DNA from: Diphasiastrum complanatum
Taxonomy: Eukaryota > Streptophyta > Lycopodiopsida > Lycopodiales > Lycopodiaceae
NCBI GenBank assembly: GCA_029204225.1
Contig: CM055100.1
Span: 45,595,685 to 45,659,684 of the forward strand
Direction: 5' to 3'
DNA: 64,000 nucleotides
Shown here: piece by piece, positions 46,816 to 59,060 of the stretch
Layout: the number at the start of each line of letters is the position of its first letter
How positions within the stretch are numbered: position 1 is the first letter of the stretch
Position numbers and translations under genes: made by a program
The notes under the pieces: generated by a model
The model's input: only the letters and a program-made list of their open reading frames with translations
The model's database searches: none
Told to the model about the DNA's origin: nothing

Positions 46816-46985
46816 CATCCAAAAGAGTTCTTAGATACATTTCATCTACTAAGAATTTTGGCATTTTGTATAGAGGGACTAATCTTGGCTTAAGAGCCTA
46901 TAGTGACTCGGATTTTGCAGGTGACAAGGTGGATAGAAGATTAGCAAGTGCTTTTTCCACCTTTCTATGTGATGGAGTTGTAAAA
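46812..46985 (+). pseudogene. pol: Copia RNase H fragment joined to gag
   Basis: HPKRVLRYISSTKNFGILYR, LRAYSDSDFAGDKVDRRLAS, AFSTFLCDG: the start of copia RNase H. Everything from the Gag core to the end of RT has been deleted. The sequence then leaves the family after GVVKNGE. Confidence 0.8.
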
Positions 46986-47870
<885 letters not shown>

Positions 47871-50800
47871 CAAAAATGAAATCGTGTAATAATAGATTTG
47901 AAAAGAAAAGCTGCGACAGTCTTCGAGTCGTTTCGTTTTGTTCCTTCAGCTTCCACATTCTTTGTCGCATAATCCGTTGCTACCAAGATATATCGACACT
48001 TGGTGTGTCGGGTTACTGGTTTGATTGGCCCGACAAAGTCGATCCCCCATTTTTCGAATGGTGCGAGCGGTAAAATTGGTGTCAATGGCCAATTCATTGC
48101 TTTAGTTGGTTTACCAGACCTTTGGCATGGATCACAAGATCGAATATAGATAGAGACATCTTTAAACATAGTAGGCCACCAATACTTGGCATTTAATATC
48201 TTTTTAACAGTGTTTTTGAGGGCAAAGTGACCTCCGGCATCTTCCGAATGTAAGGCTTGGATGACTCTCGAAATTTGTTCAGCTTCAAGACACCTTCTTA
48301 ATTGATTATCAGCACCAAGTTTATACAGGATATTATTGATAATTGTATATGGTGCAACTTTGTATTGAAACACTGTTTTCTTCTCCAAGTCATATCCATC
48401 AGGATATATCTGATCTTTGAGATAATCAATAATATCAGAATAAAAAGAATTCGATGAAGATAACTGGAACAAATTTTCATCTGGGAAATCGTCATTCAAT
48501 GGGTTTTCAATTTTTCCAGTGCTTATTCGTGAAAGGTAATCCGCATTGGTATGGTATTTCCCTTGGCGAAGTTCAACTGTATAAGTGAATTCTTGTAATA
48601 ACAGAACCCAGCGAGCTATTCGTCCTGATAAATCTGGTTTGTTTACTAGATATTTCAGAGCATAGTGATCCACATGGAAAATAAAAGCATACCCCAGCAA
48701 ATAATGCCAAAATTTCTTAACTGTAAATATCATTCCAAGTGCTTCTCGTTCTGTCGCCGAATAATTCTTCTCCGAAGAACTGAGTTGTCGATTAGCATAA
48801 TATATTGGATAGTCTTTCTTCCGTTCGTCCTTCTGGCTTAGACATACACCAATAGCGAATGCTGACACATCCACATAACAATGAAATATAATTGACCAAT
48901 TAGGTGGTCTTAAGATCGGTGCATTGATCAGTTTCTGTTTGAGATTTTCGAAAGCTTTTTGGTGTTCTTCTGTCCAAAGATACACCACTTCCTTCTTTAA
49001 TAATTGAGTAAGTGCTGCAGATATTGAGGCATGATTCTGGATAAACCTTCGATAATAACCGACATGTCCCAAAAAGGCTCGAAGTTCGTGAAGATTTGTT
49101 GGTATAAGCAAATTCCGTATTACTTCGATTTTATCTTTGTCGACCTCGATCCCTCGATTGGATATTCTGTGTCCTAGAAGAATGCCTTCTCTCATTCCGA
49201 AGAAACATTTTTCGGGATGGAGTGACAGACAAGTGTCTCGACACTTGTGTAAGGTTAGCTTCAGTTTCTGGATATGAGATTTGCTATCGCTGTATACACA
49301 GAAGTTGTCAATAAATATTTCGAGAAAAAATCGTAAAAACGCGGCAAAAATCAGCATCATAATTCGTTGAAAAGTCGCTGGCGCATTACAGAGACCAAAG
49401 GGCATTCTATTGTAGGCATAAGTGCCCCAATCGGTGGTGAATGTGGTTTTCGCTTTATCCTCCTTCCGCATTCTAACTTGATTATAGCCTGAAAAACCAC
49501 CACAGAAACGATATCGTTCTTGTCCAGCTACCTGATCCAGAATAGAATTAGTGAATGGTAACGGATGATGATCTTTCTGTGTAGCTGCATTGAGCTTTCG
49601 AAAGTCCTGGCATATACGAATCTTGCCAGTCTTCTTCTTTGGTACTACCACAATAGGTGACACCCATTCGCTACTTAAGACAGGATAAATAATTCCTGCT
49701 TTTAGATATTTGTTGAGTTTGTCTTTTACCATTAAAGAGTACTTTGGATTAAGTCGATACTGTCTCTGACGAACAGGAATAGCGTTCTCCTTTACATCAA
49801 TTCGATGTTCACCACATTCGGCAGGAATTCCCTTTAAGTCATCAAGCGACCATGCAAAGACGTCCTGATACTCTTTAAGCAATTCAGTGTATTTAGATAA
49901 CTCAGTTTCTCCCAAGGACTTTGCAACATGGACACATCTGCCCGGTGCAAGTTCAATTTGCTCTGTTGAATCAGGTAAAATCATACCTTCTATCATACTA
50001 GACTTTGAATATCCATGAATTTCGCGCATTGCTGTCTCCATAGATATGTTCGTGTCGACAGACTGATTCTTATTTTCAATTTCTTCGTCTGATTTGTGCG
50101 AGTCGTCCGATTCGTACGAATCTGTTGATTCGTCTTCAGTAATAACTAGTTCATCTAGTTCTGTGTTGCAAACATCGATGAATTCTTCTGCATTATCTGA
50201 TTCGTTATCATTCTCATAGCATTCGAAAAATTTAACTTCGACATCTGAAACATTAGAGAAGATATTTAGTGCATAAGAAGAATTTTCCGAAGTATAGCTA
50301 GTGTCGGTCATAGGAGTTTCGCCTTCGTATCTATCTTTATTCCAGGTAATGATCTCCTCTGCTGGTTTTCCACGATTATTGGTCTCGCCAGTTTGAAATC
50401 TTAATTCCCTAGACTTCCAATGAACACTAGCATTTGACTGATACAGCCACGGCCTTCCGATTAGCACAGAGTAAGAAGGCAAACCCATTGGTTTGATAAC
50501 AATAAAATTCATGGTAAAAGGCTTGGCTTGTATATACACAGTAACGTTCTCCAGCTCTCCGACAGGCTTTCGTCGTGTTGAGTCTGCCAACTTGATATTT
50601 CGGTTGGTTGGTCGAATATATGTCAAACCCAGAGCGTGAGCAGTTTCTTCAGTAATAATATTGACGCTCGAACCTGAATCTATCGGCACATGTTCGATTA
50701 AGCATCCCTCAATAGTAATGTCGATTTCCGGTGCGCCAAGATCTCCCAAATCAATAGATAATACTCCTAATTCTGGCAAGGGATTTCTTTTCTTCTTCTT

Positions 50801-51922
50801 TGGAGTAGAAAGTCCTTTTAACTGCCTGCGATAGTAAGTATTGTCTGCCAACAATTGTTCGAATGTGATATTTGGACGAAGAGAACCAATATCAGTTACG
50901 ATATCGTAATCTTTCGTCTTCGATATCGGCTTGTCAATCATGGCTTCCGACAGTTTGGTTTTATGAATTGATTCGTTCCCTTCTTCGAATGTGACTTTCC
51001 TTTCTGTAGCTGCTCTTTGTAGTTCTTCTTCAATTATTTCTTTCGCTTCTGCAGATATATCTTTTGAAAACAAATTTTTAGCATTTCGATCATAGTCGGG
51101 ATCATCTTTAATATCTTCTTTTGTTAGGGATTTATTCGTTCCCTTCTTCTTAGATGATTTTCTGCGTTTCTTCGAGGAACCTTTCGAGTTGGTTTTCGAG
51201 TCATCTTTCGAAGAACTCCTCGTATTTACTTTGAATATTGTTTCCATATCACTTGGCCAAGATTGGTCAGTTGTCCTCGTTGATTGGTTTTCCACAAGAT
51301 CAATTTTTTGTATAACCGCATCTGCCGAAACTTTTCCTTTCGAGTCTACCATTGCAGCATGTGTCGCTACATACTGGTATTTAGGTCTTGGCCTCTGTGG
51401 TTGGGGACAATCAGGATATTTGTGGCCTGGTTCTTTACAATTCGAACAGAGAGGTACATACCCAATTGGCTTCCGTGGTTGCGGACAGTCTGGTGAAAAA
51501 TGTCCTGGTTCTCCACAATTGTAACAATTGCCCGAAACTGGTCTTGGAAAATTCAAAGTCTTTGTTGTTGATGTTACAAATTCGGGTGGATTATATCTTT
51601 TCGGTTTGAATTTGGGGGTGGATTGATGGAACGGTGTAGTCGTGCCTTGAACAAAATTTGTTGTTGTATCATTATTCTGAAAAATAAACAGCACCTCCTG
51701 TGTTGGATCTTCAACGTAAGATATATTCACTGTTCTGCAATCTTCCTTCGAATGTCCTGATGCACCGCACCTCGTACACCATAGTCCTGAATTGGAAGAA
51801 GATGATTTCGGTCTCTTGTCAGCAACCTCTGAAATCTGAACTTTTAGATCGTTGAATTTTTTGTTAATATCTGCAAGATCTCTCCTCCAAATCTTTTCGA
51901 CCTTTGATGTTGTTGGCTTCAT

Positions 51923-52771
51923 CTCCGAATTTTTATCGTCCTTTCATTTGGGTTTTCGTTTACTACTTCGTTCTCTCTCATCAGTCTCAGAGTCGGATGA
52001 GTCGTGTAATTCGGATTCTGAACTGGAGGAACTGGAACTGGATTCAGACTTCGAATCCTCTTCACTGCCACTGGAAACATGCTTAGACTTTCGACTTCGT
52101 CTAGTTGATTTTCTCTTCTGAGCAAGCTTAGAAGTCTCATAGTTTTCAGCACTTGCAATGACTGCTGCTAAGGTAGTCGTATCACCTTGTCTGCAGTATC
52201 GATTTATACTCGGTGGTAAACCTGACAGAAACCATTCAATCTGCATCGCAACGGGGTATACTCCAGTTAGTTTTCCAATAAGATTCTTGACCTTACGAGT
52301 ATACCTTCTCAGAGATTCTCGACTCTTCTTCTCTATGTTGTTGAGTCTGCCGAGTACTCTGGATGATTAACCAATTTCTCTGAATTGGTGTAGAAACGCA
52401 TCTTTCAGCAGCAACCAGGTAGCCACTCATCCTGGTTCGACTTGGCTGTACCATATGCGTGCTTGTTTTCTGAGAAGACCAGGAAAAATCCTCAGTTTGT
52501 CCGCCTCCGAACCTTCATTATTCGCGTTCGCAATTGATTCGAACTGCGAAACATAACTGTCCGCATCATCTGAGGTTGTTCCTTTGAAATAATCGTATCT
52601 GATCTTCGAAATTGAAGAAAGTCGGGGTGCAGGGCCTTCCATATTCGGTTTTAGTTTGGCAACTGGTTTTAACAAATCTGAATAAGTTTCAGCTCTATCA
52701 GAACTTCCAGATAAAAAATCTTCTCGAATCTTTCGATATCTTTCGAGTCGGGAAGCTCTGTCTGACATATA
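51923..52771 (-). pseudogene. gag: Gypsy gag, element E, broken
   Basis: Minus strand. The start is MSDRASRLERYRKIREDFLS at 52768, matching the relic gag at 7124. Capsid-like YVSQFESIANANNEGSEADK, LRIFPGLLRKQARIWYSQV, then stops near 52425-52370, and MQIEWFLSGLPPSINRYCRQ, LAAVIASAENYETSKLAQKR, followed by a Ser-rich acidic tract (SSSSSSSSESELHDSSDSE). It joins the pol frame at 51922 through a further stop or frameshift. The first half would make a truncated capsid only. Confidence 0.75.
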
Positions 52772-52826
52772 CTTATTAATGACGATGATTTTGTCAGTTT
52801 TATATCAACATGTTTGTTTTTGGCTA

Positions 52827-52844
52827 TCCCCGGCAATGGCGCCA
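52827..52844 (-). other. Gypsy primer-binding site, element E
   Basis: Minus-strand TGGCGCCATTGCCGGGGA, five bases from the LTR. Same class as that of element G (36868-36885). Confidence 0.8.
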
Positions 52845-52849
52845 AAATT

Positions 52850-54074
52850 TGGTTTATGTCGTGGTATACCAATTGTATTTGGTATAGTTTTGTAGTATTT
52901 AATGTCGAATCCCCAAGAGGATAGCTTCTTTATGATATAATGTTGATATTGTTCTGACTTATTCGTATGATATAAAATGGAGAATTAGTCTGGTTGTCAA
53001 ACAGACATTTGGGTTAAGTAACCAGTATTACTTAATGGATAAATGAATGTTTAAAATTGGGATATCAGTCTTCTCTTTCGAATCGAAGAATTGGCGTTCT
53101 ACAAGAGAATTGTTATCAGAGTAGTACGAATGTACTCCACTCTATCTGATTAAGGTGTCGGCAAGAATTCGGATTGATTTCGATGTATTCGTTCATCAGT
53201 GATCAAGGTTAATCTTATTCTTGGATTAACAAAAGTTAAACAGTAGTCCTCAACAACTAGTGTTCTCCTCAGAGTTAAATCTCTTGTATAATCTTCGAAT
53301 ATGTTAGAAACATATGTTCGGAGATATTCAGAATACAGATATCTTATCTCAATTCTTCAGACAGGGACTATCAATTCAGTTGTATACATACTTTTCTATC
53401 GATGACTGAGATAGACTTCTGATGATAAACGTTATTCGGGTATCGAACAAGTATTCGAGTGTCGAACAAATATTCGAATGAACGAATAAGTTAGTTTTAA
53501 GACAGTTCGTTAGAACACTTTTACGGATACACAGCATAAACTGTAATGTGCTTATGCAACTGTCTGACCAGAGATAGATTTATATAAGAAAGATTGTTAG
53601 AGTACTTCAGAAGATCTCTCACAAGTACATAAACTTTTATCTCTCAGCGAATACATAAACTATATCTCCTGGTGAGTAAGACTGAATCGTGTCTTCTCTT
53701 TATCATCTTCAGAGCGAACAATCACGTCTTTATAAATTAGAGGCGTGTCGCTTTACTGAATAAGGTTAACCAATATATATCTGACACGTATGTAGATTAT
53801 ACCGCAAAGATGTATCTAACCCTGAGTTTAGATTACTATAGTTAGAATTGTCGATTTGGATCGAGTCGTTTCATGTAAGTGTCTTTATTTAAGGGTTGTT
53901 GTAGATGTCGCTTCATTGCTGAGGACTTGTCCTTTATATGTGATATTTAGTATGTCGCGAAAAATATAGGCAGGTCCCTTCATTATAAATGTATCCAGCT
54001 CTTGTCTTCTTATGTGAATATATATTGCTTCATTCAGATGTATATTCGTTGTTTAATAAATACACATCTTCACA
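52850..54074 (-). mobile_element. 5' LTR of gypsy element E, 1225 bp
   Basis: Minus strand begins TGTGAAGATGTG (54074) and ends CGACATAAACCA next to the PBS. Rich in CGAA/TTCG short repeats (53430-53500: ATTCGGGTATCGAACAAG and kin). On the right it abuts a copia LTR interrupted 48 bp from its start, showing E inserted into that LTR. E's other LTR is absent from the left side. Confidence 0.75.
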
Positions 54075-54636
54075 AAATGCCAAAGATGAATTGAGCTCTT
54101 TTAGCTTAGTAAAGACCCATCTTAGAATAAAATATTCAAGGTAGGTAGAAGTAGAAACTCGAGCTACCATAGGAATTGCCATGTGTACTTTACATGCCAC
54201 ATTTAATGCATGAAAAGACTATGTGGCACAATTAGACATAGTGAGGTGGCTTGGATAAGTCTAGATAGCTTGAGAGGTGGATCCACCACTCCAATTCAAC
54301 TCGAAGTAGGAGAAGAGTCCATGGATCTACATATATGTGATGTACTCTCATTGAGAAAATGATGAAATTTGTGTGTAAGGCAAATTTGGAGACAAGTTCT
54401 TTGTGCCCTCTCTCTCTCCACGAGTTTTGTACTTGCTATTTTCTCTCTCTAGCCGAGTAGAGACATTTATGATGCTTTGTCTTATGTTTTGTTGACAGTT
54501 CTTGCTTGTAATACAATAATATTGCTTGTATGATCTTTCCTATTGACAACCAATGCTAGTCTGATCTTTATGGTGTTATTGTGCTTAGGAGATTAAAAAT
54601 ACATGTGTAGGGTGTCCCACACGTGTGAATTCAGCA
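54075..54636 (+). mobile_element. Copia LTR of type C, 5' truncated
   Basis: Near-identical to 20019-20587 (from AAATGCCAAAGATGAATTGA to CACACGTGTGAATTCAGCA). The first about 48 bp are missing at the junction with element E. Palindrome at 54618-54627. Confidence 0.85.
54618..54627. promoter_or_regulatory. CACACGTGTG palindrome
   Basis: Perfect decamer at the 3' end of the LTR, same place as in LTR C. Confidence 0.45.
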
Positions 54637-54750
54637 AAACCTAGATCCCTCTTGGAGAATCCTCCTGGTTCTAGCCCCCAAGCCATGCCAATGTGACAAC
54701 AAGAGGATAAGAGCTCATCAGGTAACCTAGACCAAGTCGTCGACTGGATA
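54637..54750 (-). repeat. 110-bp repeat shared with 56197-56310
   Basis: Both copies contain CTAGATCCCT, AATCCTCCTGG, CCCCAAGCCATGCCA and AGACCAAGTCGT in the same order and orientation. On the minus strand both read TTWSRLP, SSC, GMAWGL and DLG. At 56 kb it interrupts a copia protease region. Confidence 0.7.
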
Positions 54751-54769
54751 ATCACTACCTCAATATATA

Positions 54770-55015
54770 AAGAGTAAGATCCAGTGCATGAGCACATGCA
54801 ATCCCCATGTAGGTCAACTATAATAGGTCACAGCTCTTCATGCATACCTCATGCCTATATCAGTCACACGCACATGCACTACTCCATATGTCTCAATTAG
54901 AGTGTCTGGGTCCTCTCAAGGTCATTAGTCACCAACAAGCCTTGACTTGGAATTAAATCTAGGCGTGACCAATAATCTCGAACACTAGAGGGCCGGTCTA
55001 CCATATTAGGACTAT
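54770..55015 (-). repeat. Dispersed repeat, inverted copy of 22727-22990
   Basis: Shared blocks as listed for 22727-22990, in opposite orientation. Confidence 0.6.
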
Positions 55016-55261
55016 TCCAGGTCCTTAACCAAATATGGCCATAACACATTCGGTAATCAACATCTTGAAAACTGTATATTGGAAGAGGCTCAAAAATCTT
55101 TTGACCCTGGAACGACTCGGATCGAGTCATTATTTTTTGATACCAGATCAGCTCAAATTGTGTCATTATTTTTCGAGTCGAATCTATAAAATTTGATATA
55201 GGAAAAAAATTGATACATGTATATTTTCGATATTGTCAGTCAAAATTTGACCGTGTCGCGA

Positions 55262-55714
55262 TGTTGATAGTCCACTTACTCTGTACATACATTTATAGTT
55301 AGAATGACAGCTACCTACTGTAGGACGGATCTAGTAAATTAAGTATATTAATGTCATATTTTCAATGTACTGATCACTAACATCCAATCATCAATAAGAA
55401 TCCACAATGAATTCAGCGCCCTGGATCAGATTAATTATGTTGTAGGCATTATTCAAAAAATAATCAGAGTTTTTAATGCATCAATAAACTAGCTAAAGCC
55501 AGTTTTAGCGCTACACTGTCTCCGCATTTGCTTCAAGCTCTTGTACTCATTTTTCAATCAATCAGAGTACAATCGTTTTTTACACTATTGTTTCATTCTA
55601 TTGCGCATTGTTACTATTCATTCATCTTGATTATTTGTTGGTAACTGACACACTTCCGATCCGCAACCATCTGTTGTTAAACTTCCATTACTATTCCATA
55701 TTGTTTTTTCGACA
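55262..55714 (+). mobile_element. Copia LTR, plus orientation
   Basis: Ends TTTTTTCGACA directly before a PBS-like site. Likely start TGTTGATAGTCC, giving 453 bp. The last 150 bp show the same layout as the LTRs ending at 2850 and (reversed) at 1446. No gag follows: the sequence switches within about 30 bp to a minus-strand protease relic. Confidence 0.55.
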
Positions 55715-55728
55715 TGGTATCAAAGCTC
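55715..55728 (+). other. Primer-binding site, diverged
   Basis: TGGTATCAAAGCTC, one mismatch to TGGTATCAGAGC. Confidence 0.7.
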
Positions 55729-55744
55729 GTTTCTGAGTATCCAC

Positions 55745-56125
55745 CATTTTTCAACATGGCTAGCATCACAACATTGGTGTCAACAAAAGCATCTAGCTTG
55801 TAAGGCTTTCCAAGTGTAGTGCCTTTCACAATAACCTTGTCTTTCTTCTTTATGTAACAATCGTTAGAAGTGAATTTCACACAAAAACCATTAACAACCA
55901 TTTTCCCAACACTAAGTAGATTCTTAGTGATGCTAGGAATGTACAAGACTCCTTCAACACTGAGCATAAGGGGATAGAACCTACTCCTTCTATCTTACAA
56001 GCATCATCATTGGTTATAAAAATAGACTTGATAGGCCCTTCATAAGACAAAAAAGTTGAAAAGTACTCCCTCTTGCTTGTCATGTGGGAACTTGCCCCAC
56101 TATCTGTCCACCATGGATCTTCCTG
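55745..56125 (-). pseudogene. pol: Copia protease and pre-integrase relic
   Basis: Minus strand: PWWTDSGASSHMTSKREYFS (protease D-S-G-A intact), ITNDDACKIEGVGSIPL, a frameshift near 55960, then LYIPSITKNLLSVGKMVVNG, FTSNDCYIKKKDKVIVKGTT, LGKPYKLDAFVD, which is the end of the protease region. Integrase is missing. TTTACAG just before GAAGATCCATGG looks like a splice acceptor. Confidence 0.75.
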
Positions 56126-56196
56126 TAAAGACCAATAGGGAAAACCCCTAAGATGAGGATAGGAAAACACAAAAGAGACAGTGGAGCAAAACCACC

Positions 56197-56310
56197 CAAC
56201 CAATCCTAGATCCCTTCTGGAAAATCCTCCTGGATCTAGGCCCCAAGCCATGCCATGTGTGCAAGAGGAGAAGATCTCAACAGGTAATCTAGACCAAGTC
56301 GTTGACGGAA
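56197..56310 (-). repeat. 110-bp repeat, second copy
   Basis: Counterpart of 54637-54750. Lies between two minus-strand protease pieces (56125 and 56311-56365). Confidence 0.7.
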
Positions 56311-56365
56311 ATCTGTATTGCTTTCTTGGCTCCATCATAAGTGACCAAAGAAGTAAAGAACTCCT
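56311..56365 (-). pseudogene. pol: Short copia protease piece
   Basis: Minus strand EFFTSLVTYDGAKKAIQISV resembles EYFSTFLSYEGPIKSIFITN of the adjacent protease relic, so it is a second copy of the same protein segment. Confidence 0.55.
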
Positions 56366-56371
56366 GTGCAT

Positions 56372-56989
56372 ATAGCAAAAACACCAACCAATTTAGTGTT
56401 TTCTAGCCTTCCCTTGGCTTGAACTCCACTACAAGGCTCAAAATCTTGCAATTTCCTTCACATGTGTGCATGCATGGACTGCCACAAGTAGAGTACAATA
56501 TCTTGACTTGTTAATCAATCCCACAAATGCAAAGAACTCAAAGCAAATAGCAAATATCAAGCATATGGATTACCAACAACATTGATAGAAGGAAAACCAA
56601 TTTTTTACTTATAAATTGATCATGAATTCATCACATATTTATACATAGGTAGCTCGAATCAGAGCATTTTAGGGCTTCTCTGAACTCAACATAACCTAAC
56701 CCTAACATCTAACCTAATAGATCATTAGATCCACCCTAATTAGGGGTTTAGATCTTGAGATCCAAAAATAATGAAAAAAAATGTTATTTTTGGGTCCTAT
56801 TTTCTCTCTACTCTATCTATGCACTTTTTGGCCTCTTTTCAAAGGTGCCATCACAATGTAACATGTAAAATAAAGCTTTGGAAAAGCATCCTATGCTGTT
56901 TGTCACATGTGGCATCCAATTACATGGCCATCTTGCCAATTACAGTACACATGACCAAAATTGGTCCAAACTAGCTTGTGAATTTTAAC
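56372..56989 (-). mobile_element. LTR copy related to 4294-4918, truncated
   Basis: Shares GCAAAAACACCAACCAATTT, CATAACCTAACCCTAACAT, GGAAAAGCATCCTATGCT and the right end GAATTTTAACA with the solo LTR at 4294-4918. The decamer is mutated here (CACATGTGTG near 56459). The left end is lost at a protease relic. Confidence 0.7.
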
Positions 56990-57019
56990 ATTATGGGCAT
57001 TTTGAATTTCTTATAAAGT

Positions 57020-57240
57020 TTGTGCAAATCGAATGCCTTTTCATTTGGTTTATGGCCAGGATGTTGTGATGCCAATTGAATTTCTTGTACCACCCTTATG
57101 AATTGCGACAATATAACATTTGTATGAGGTAGAATCTTTGCAACTATGTCATGGAGTGTTACATAAGTTATATGAAATGAAATTGATGGTAGTTCATACA
57201 TTAGCAGCTGAAACACTTATTCCTACTCTAGATCAATATG
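57020..57240 (+). pseudogene. pol: Gypsy integrase C-terminal fragment
   Basis: RMPFHLVYGQDVVMPIEFLV followed by PPL, a stop and IAT matches the well-known gypsy integrase end '(T)PF.LVYG.EAVMP.E..VPSLR'. One-sided fragment with stops; plus strand, unlike the other gypsy elements here. Confidence 0.75.
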
Positions 57241-58415
57241 AACTATATACATCGTAAGGTACTATCCCGCCAAGCCCCAACAATGAGTTAGAAATCAGCT
57301 TGTGATCTGATTCATTAGTATAAGCTCTAAATGTAATGAGAGCTTATACTAAGTAGTTGACTATGTAGGCAGCCGATTGAAGCAATTGGATTTGCAGGAG
57401 AGTTGTAAAGAATAGTGTTACACAGCCAGGGCAGCTTATAGGGTGTAATTGGGTGGAAATCGGTGGAAATTTCAGAAATTTCCAATTTCGTGGGGTGTTG
57501 ACGGTTTGGTGAGAAAATCAGCCTATTTGGAGTCAATATTGCACCAATTTCAGAGCCATAAATTGCCTCAGAGATGCCTTGAGGTAGGGCAACCTCATCC
57601 AGGCAAGGGCTGCAAGAAGAAACTCAGAGAAAGACTGAACAAAGTCCAAGAAACCTCCATTCTTCCTTGAGCTAGGGTTTGCAAGCAGAAGGTGGTGGAT
57701 CTCTATCTGTGGTCATCTAAATTTGATGTTGTAAGGCATTTTAGAGGGGCGCCCTGCCACTGTCAACAAGATGGTAAAAGGCCATGGGCGGCCGTGCACA
57801 GAGGAGAGAGCTGGATTGAACCATAGCCATAGCTTTAGCAAGAAAGGTTCTTGCTTGAGGAGAGAGCAAAGGAGGAAAGAAGATAGAGGAGCCACAGGCA
57901 GTTGCGCGCACCTAGTGTTGCTAGTGCGGCAGCGGTTGGAGGAGTCCAGCGACTATATGGGGATCAGCACGCAGGACACCTGCCTTTTCATGCAGTTTGT
58001 GAATACTCTATATATACAGTGTTTCTTTATAATCTATTAACTTTTGTTGTGCCATCGTTGAGAGCTTGTGAGGAGTGGCTATGGTGATTGTGTGATGTGA
58101 TCTGCATACTGCACTAGATCTTAACAAAATTTCAACTCAATGTGCAATAAAAAAGAAGATTTATTTCAGAGTATATGATTGCATGCAAACATGATATTGC
58201 ATAAGGATATTGATATTGTGTGGCAAATGATAAAAATGGCATTAGAAGAATTCTGAATCCAAAAAGACCCTTTAAGAAATGCCACGTAGATTGACAAAGT
58301 TTATGAACATAAATTATCGAAATAAATACATTTTCTGCCCAAATGCTTTTCCATTTATGCCCACACTATTTTCGATGCTAAACCATTCTATGTACATTAT
58401 CGTTTGTATTTCATT
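57241..58415. other. Unassigned, relatively GC-rich middle
   Basis: 57430-58090 is richer in G and C, with an 89-codon plus-strand frame (57771-58040) that has no recognisable motif. Could be an untranslated or decayed gene leader. Nothing conserved seen. Confidence 0.4.
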
Positions 58416-58828
58416 AAAAATAGTATAACTTTTTAACCGTAGCTCCGATTGAGATGGAAATTATACCGTTGAAAAGCGCTCAATGAGAGCGTTCCAAAAG
58501 TACCCTACATGACCTACTTTCAAGCAACCGTTCAAAAGTTACAATTGTCAAAAGTTTGAAATATCTCTGGATCATGGACTCTTTTGACCAAAATATCACT
58601 TCTGTGTGCGGATAGAGCACCCTATTAGTGAGAGGGTATGCTATGGTGCACAAAAGCAATATTTGACTTTTTCGAAAACTTTGACTAGCTATAATGTTTT
58701 AACGGTAGCTCAAAAGTAGGTCATATAGGATACCGTTGGAAAGCTCTCATCGAGCGCTTTTCAACGATATGATTTTCATCTCAATTGGAGCTATGGTTAA
58801 GAATTTATACTATTTTAAATGATAAATT
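58416..58828. mobile_element. Fold-back hairpin element, MITE-like
   Basis: Imperfect inverted repeat: left arm 58416-58567 and right arm 58660-58828, loop about 90 bp. Arms pair through TAGCTCC(G/A)ATTGAGATG, GTTGAAAAGCGCTC, GAGAGC(G/T)TTCCA, ATGACCTACTTT and GTCAAA. No coding capacity. Internal structure fits a miniature inverted-repeat or other fold-back transposon; target duplications were not identified. Confidence 0.75.
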
Positions 58829-59060
58829 ACATATTATACTATGAAAAACATGTCATGCTTGTGAGCTGCCCGACGCCAAATTATAGCATTATTAAGAAAA
58901 CTTTTTTTCAATTTTAATGAGCTACGTTATGTAGATTTTAAATTTGAGTGTTTTGATTGGTCCATGTGTAAGCAAAATTTGAGAAAAAAATATAAAAATA
59001 ATCTTTACAAAGAGTCTTTTTTTGGAAAAAGAACTCCTTTAATAAGGCAATGGTGCAGGT
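58829..59060. repeat. Dispersed repeat shared with 44540-44700
   Basis: AATGAGCTACGTTATGTAGA and following sequence resemble 44572-44700. Direct continuation of the hairpin's right flank. Confidence 0.5.

Noticed and set aside
57771-58040. 89-codon frame as a gene
   Set aside because: No family resemblance and no supporting start or splice context.
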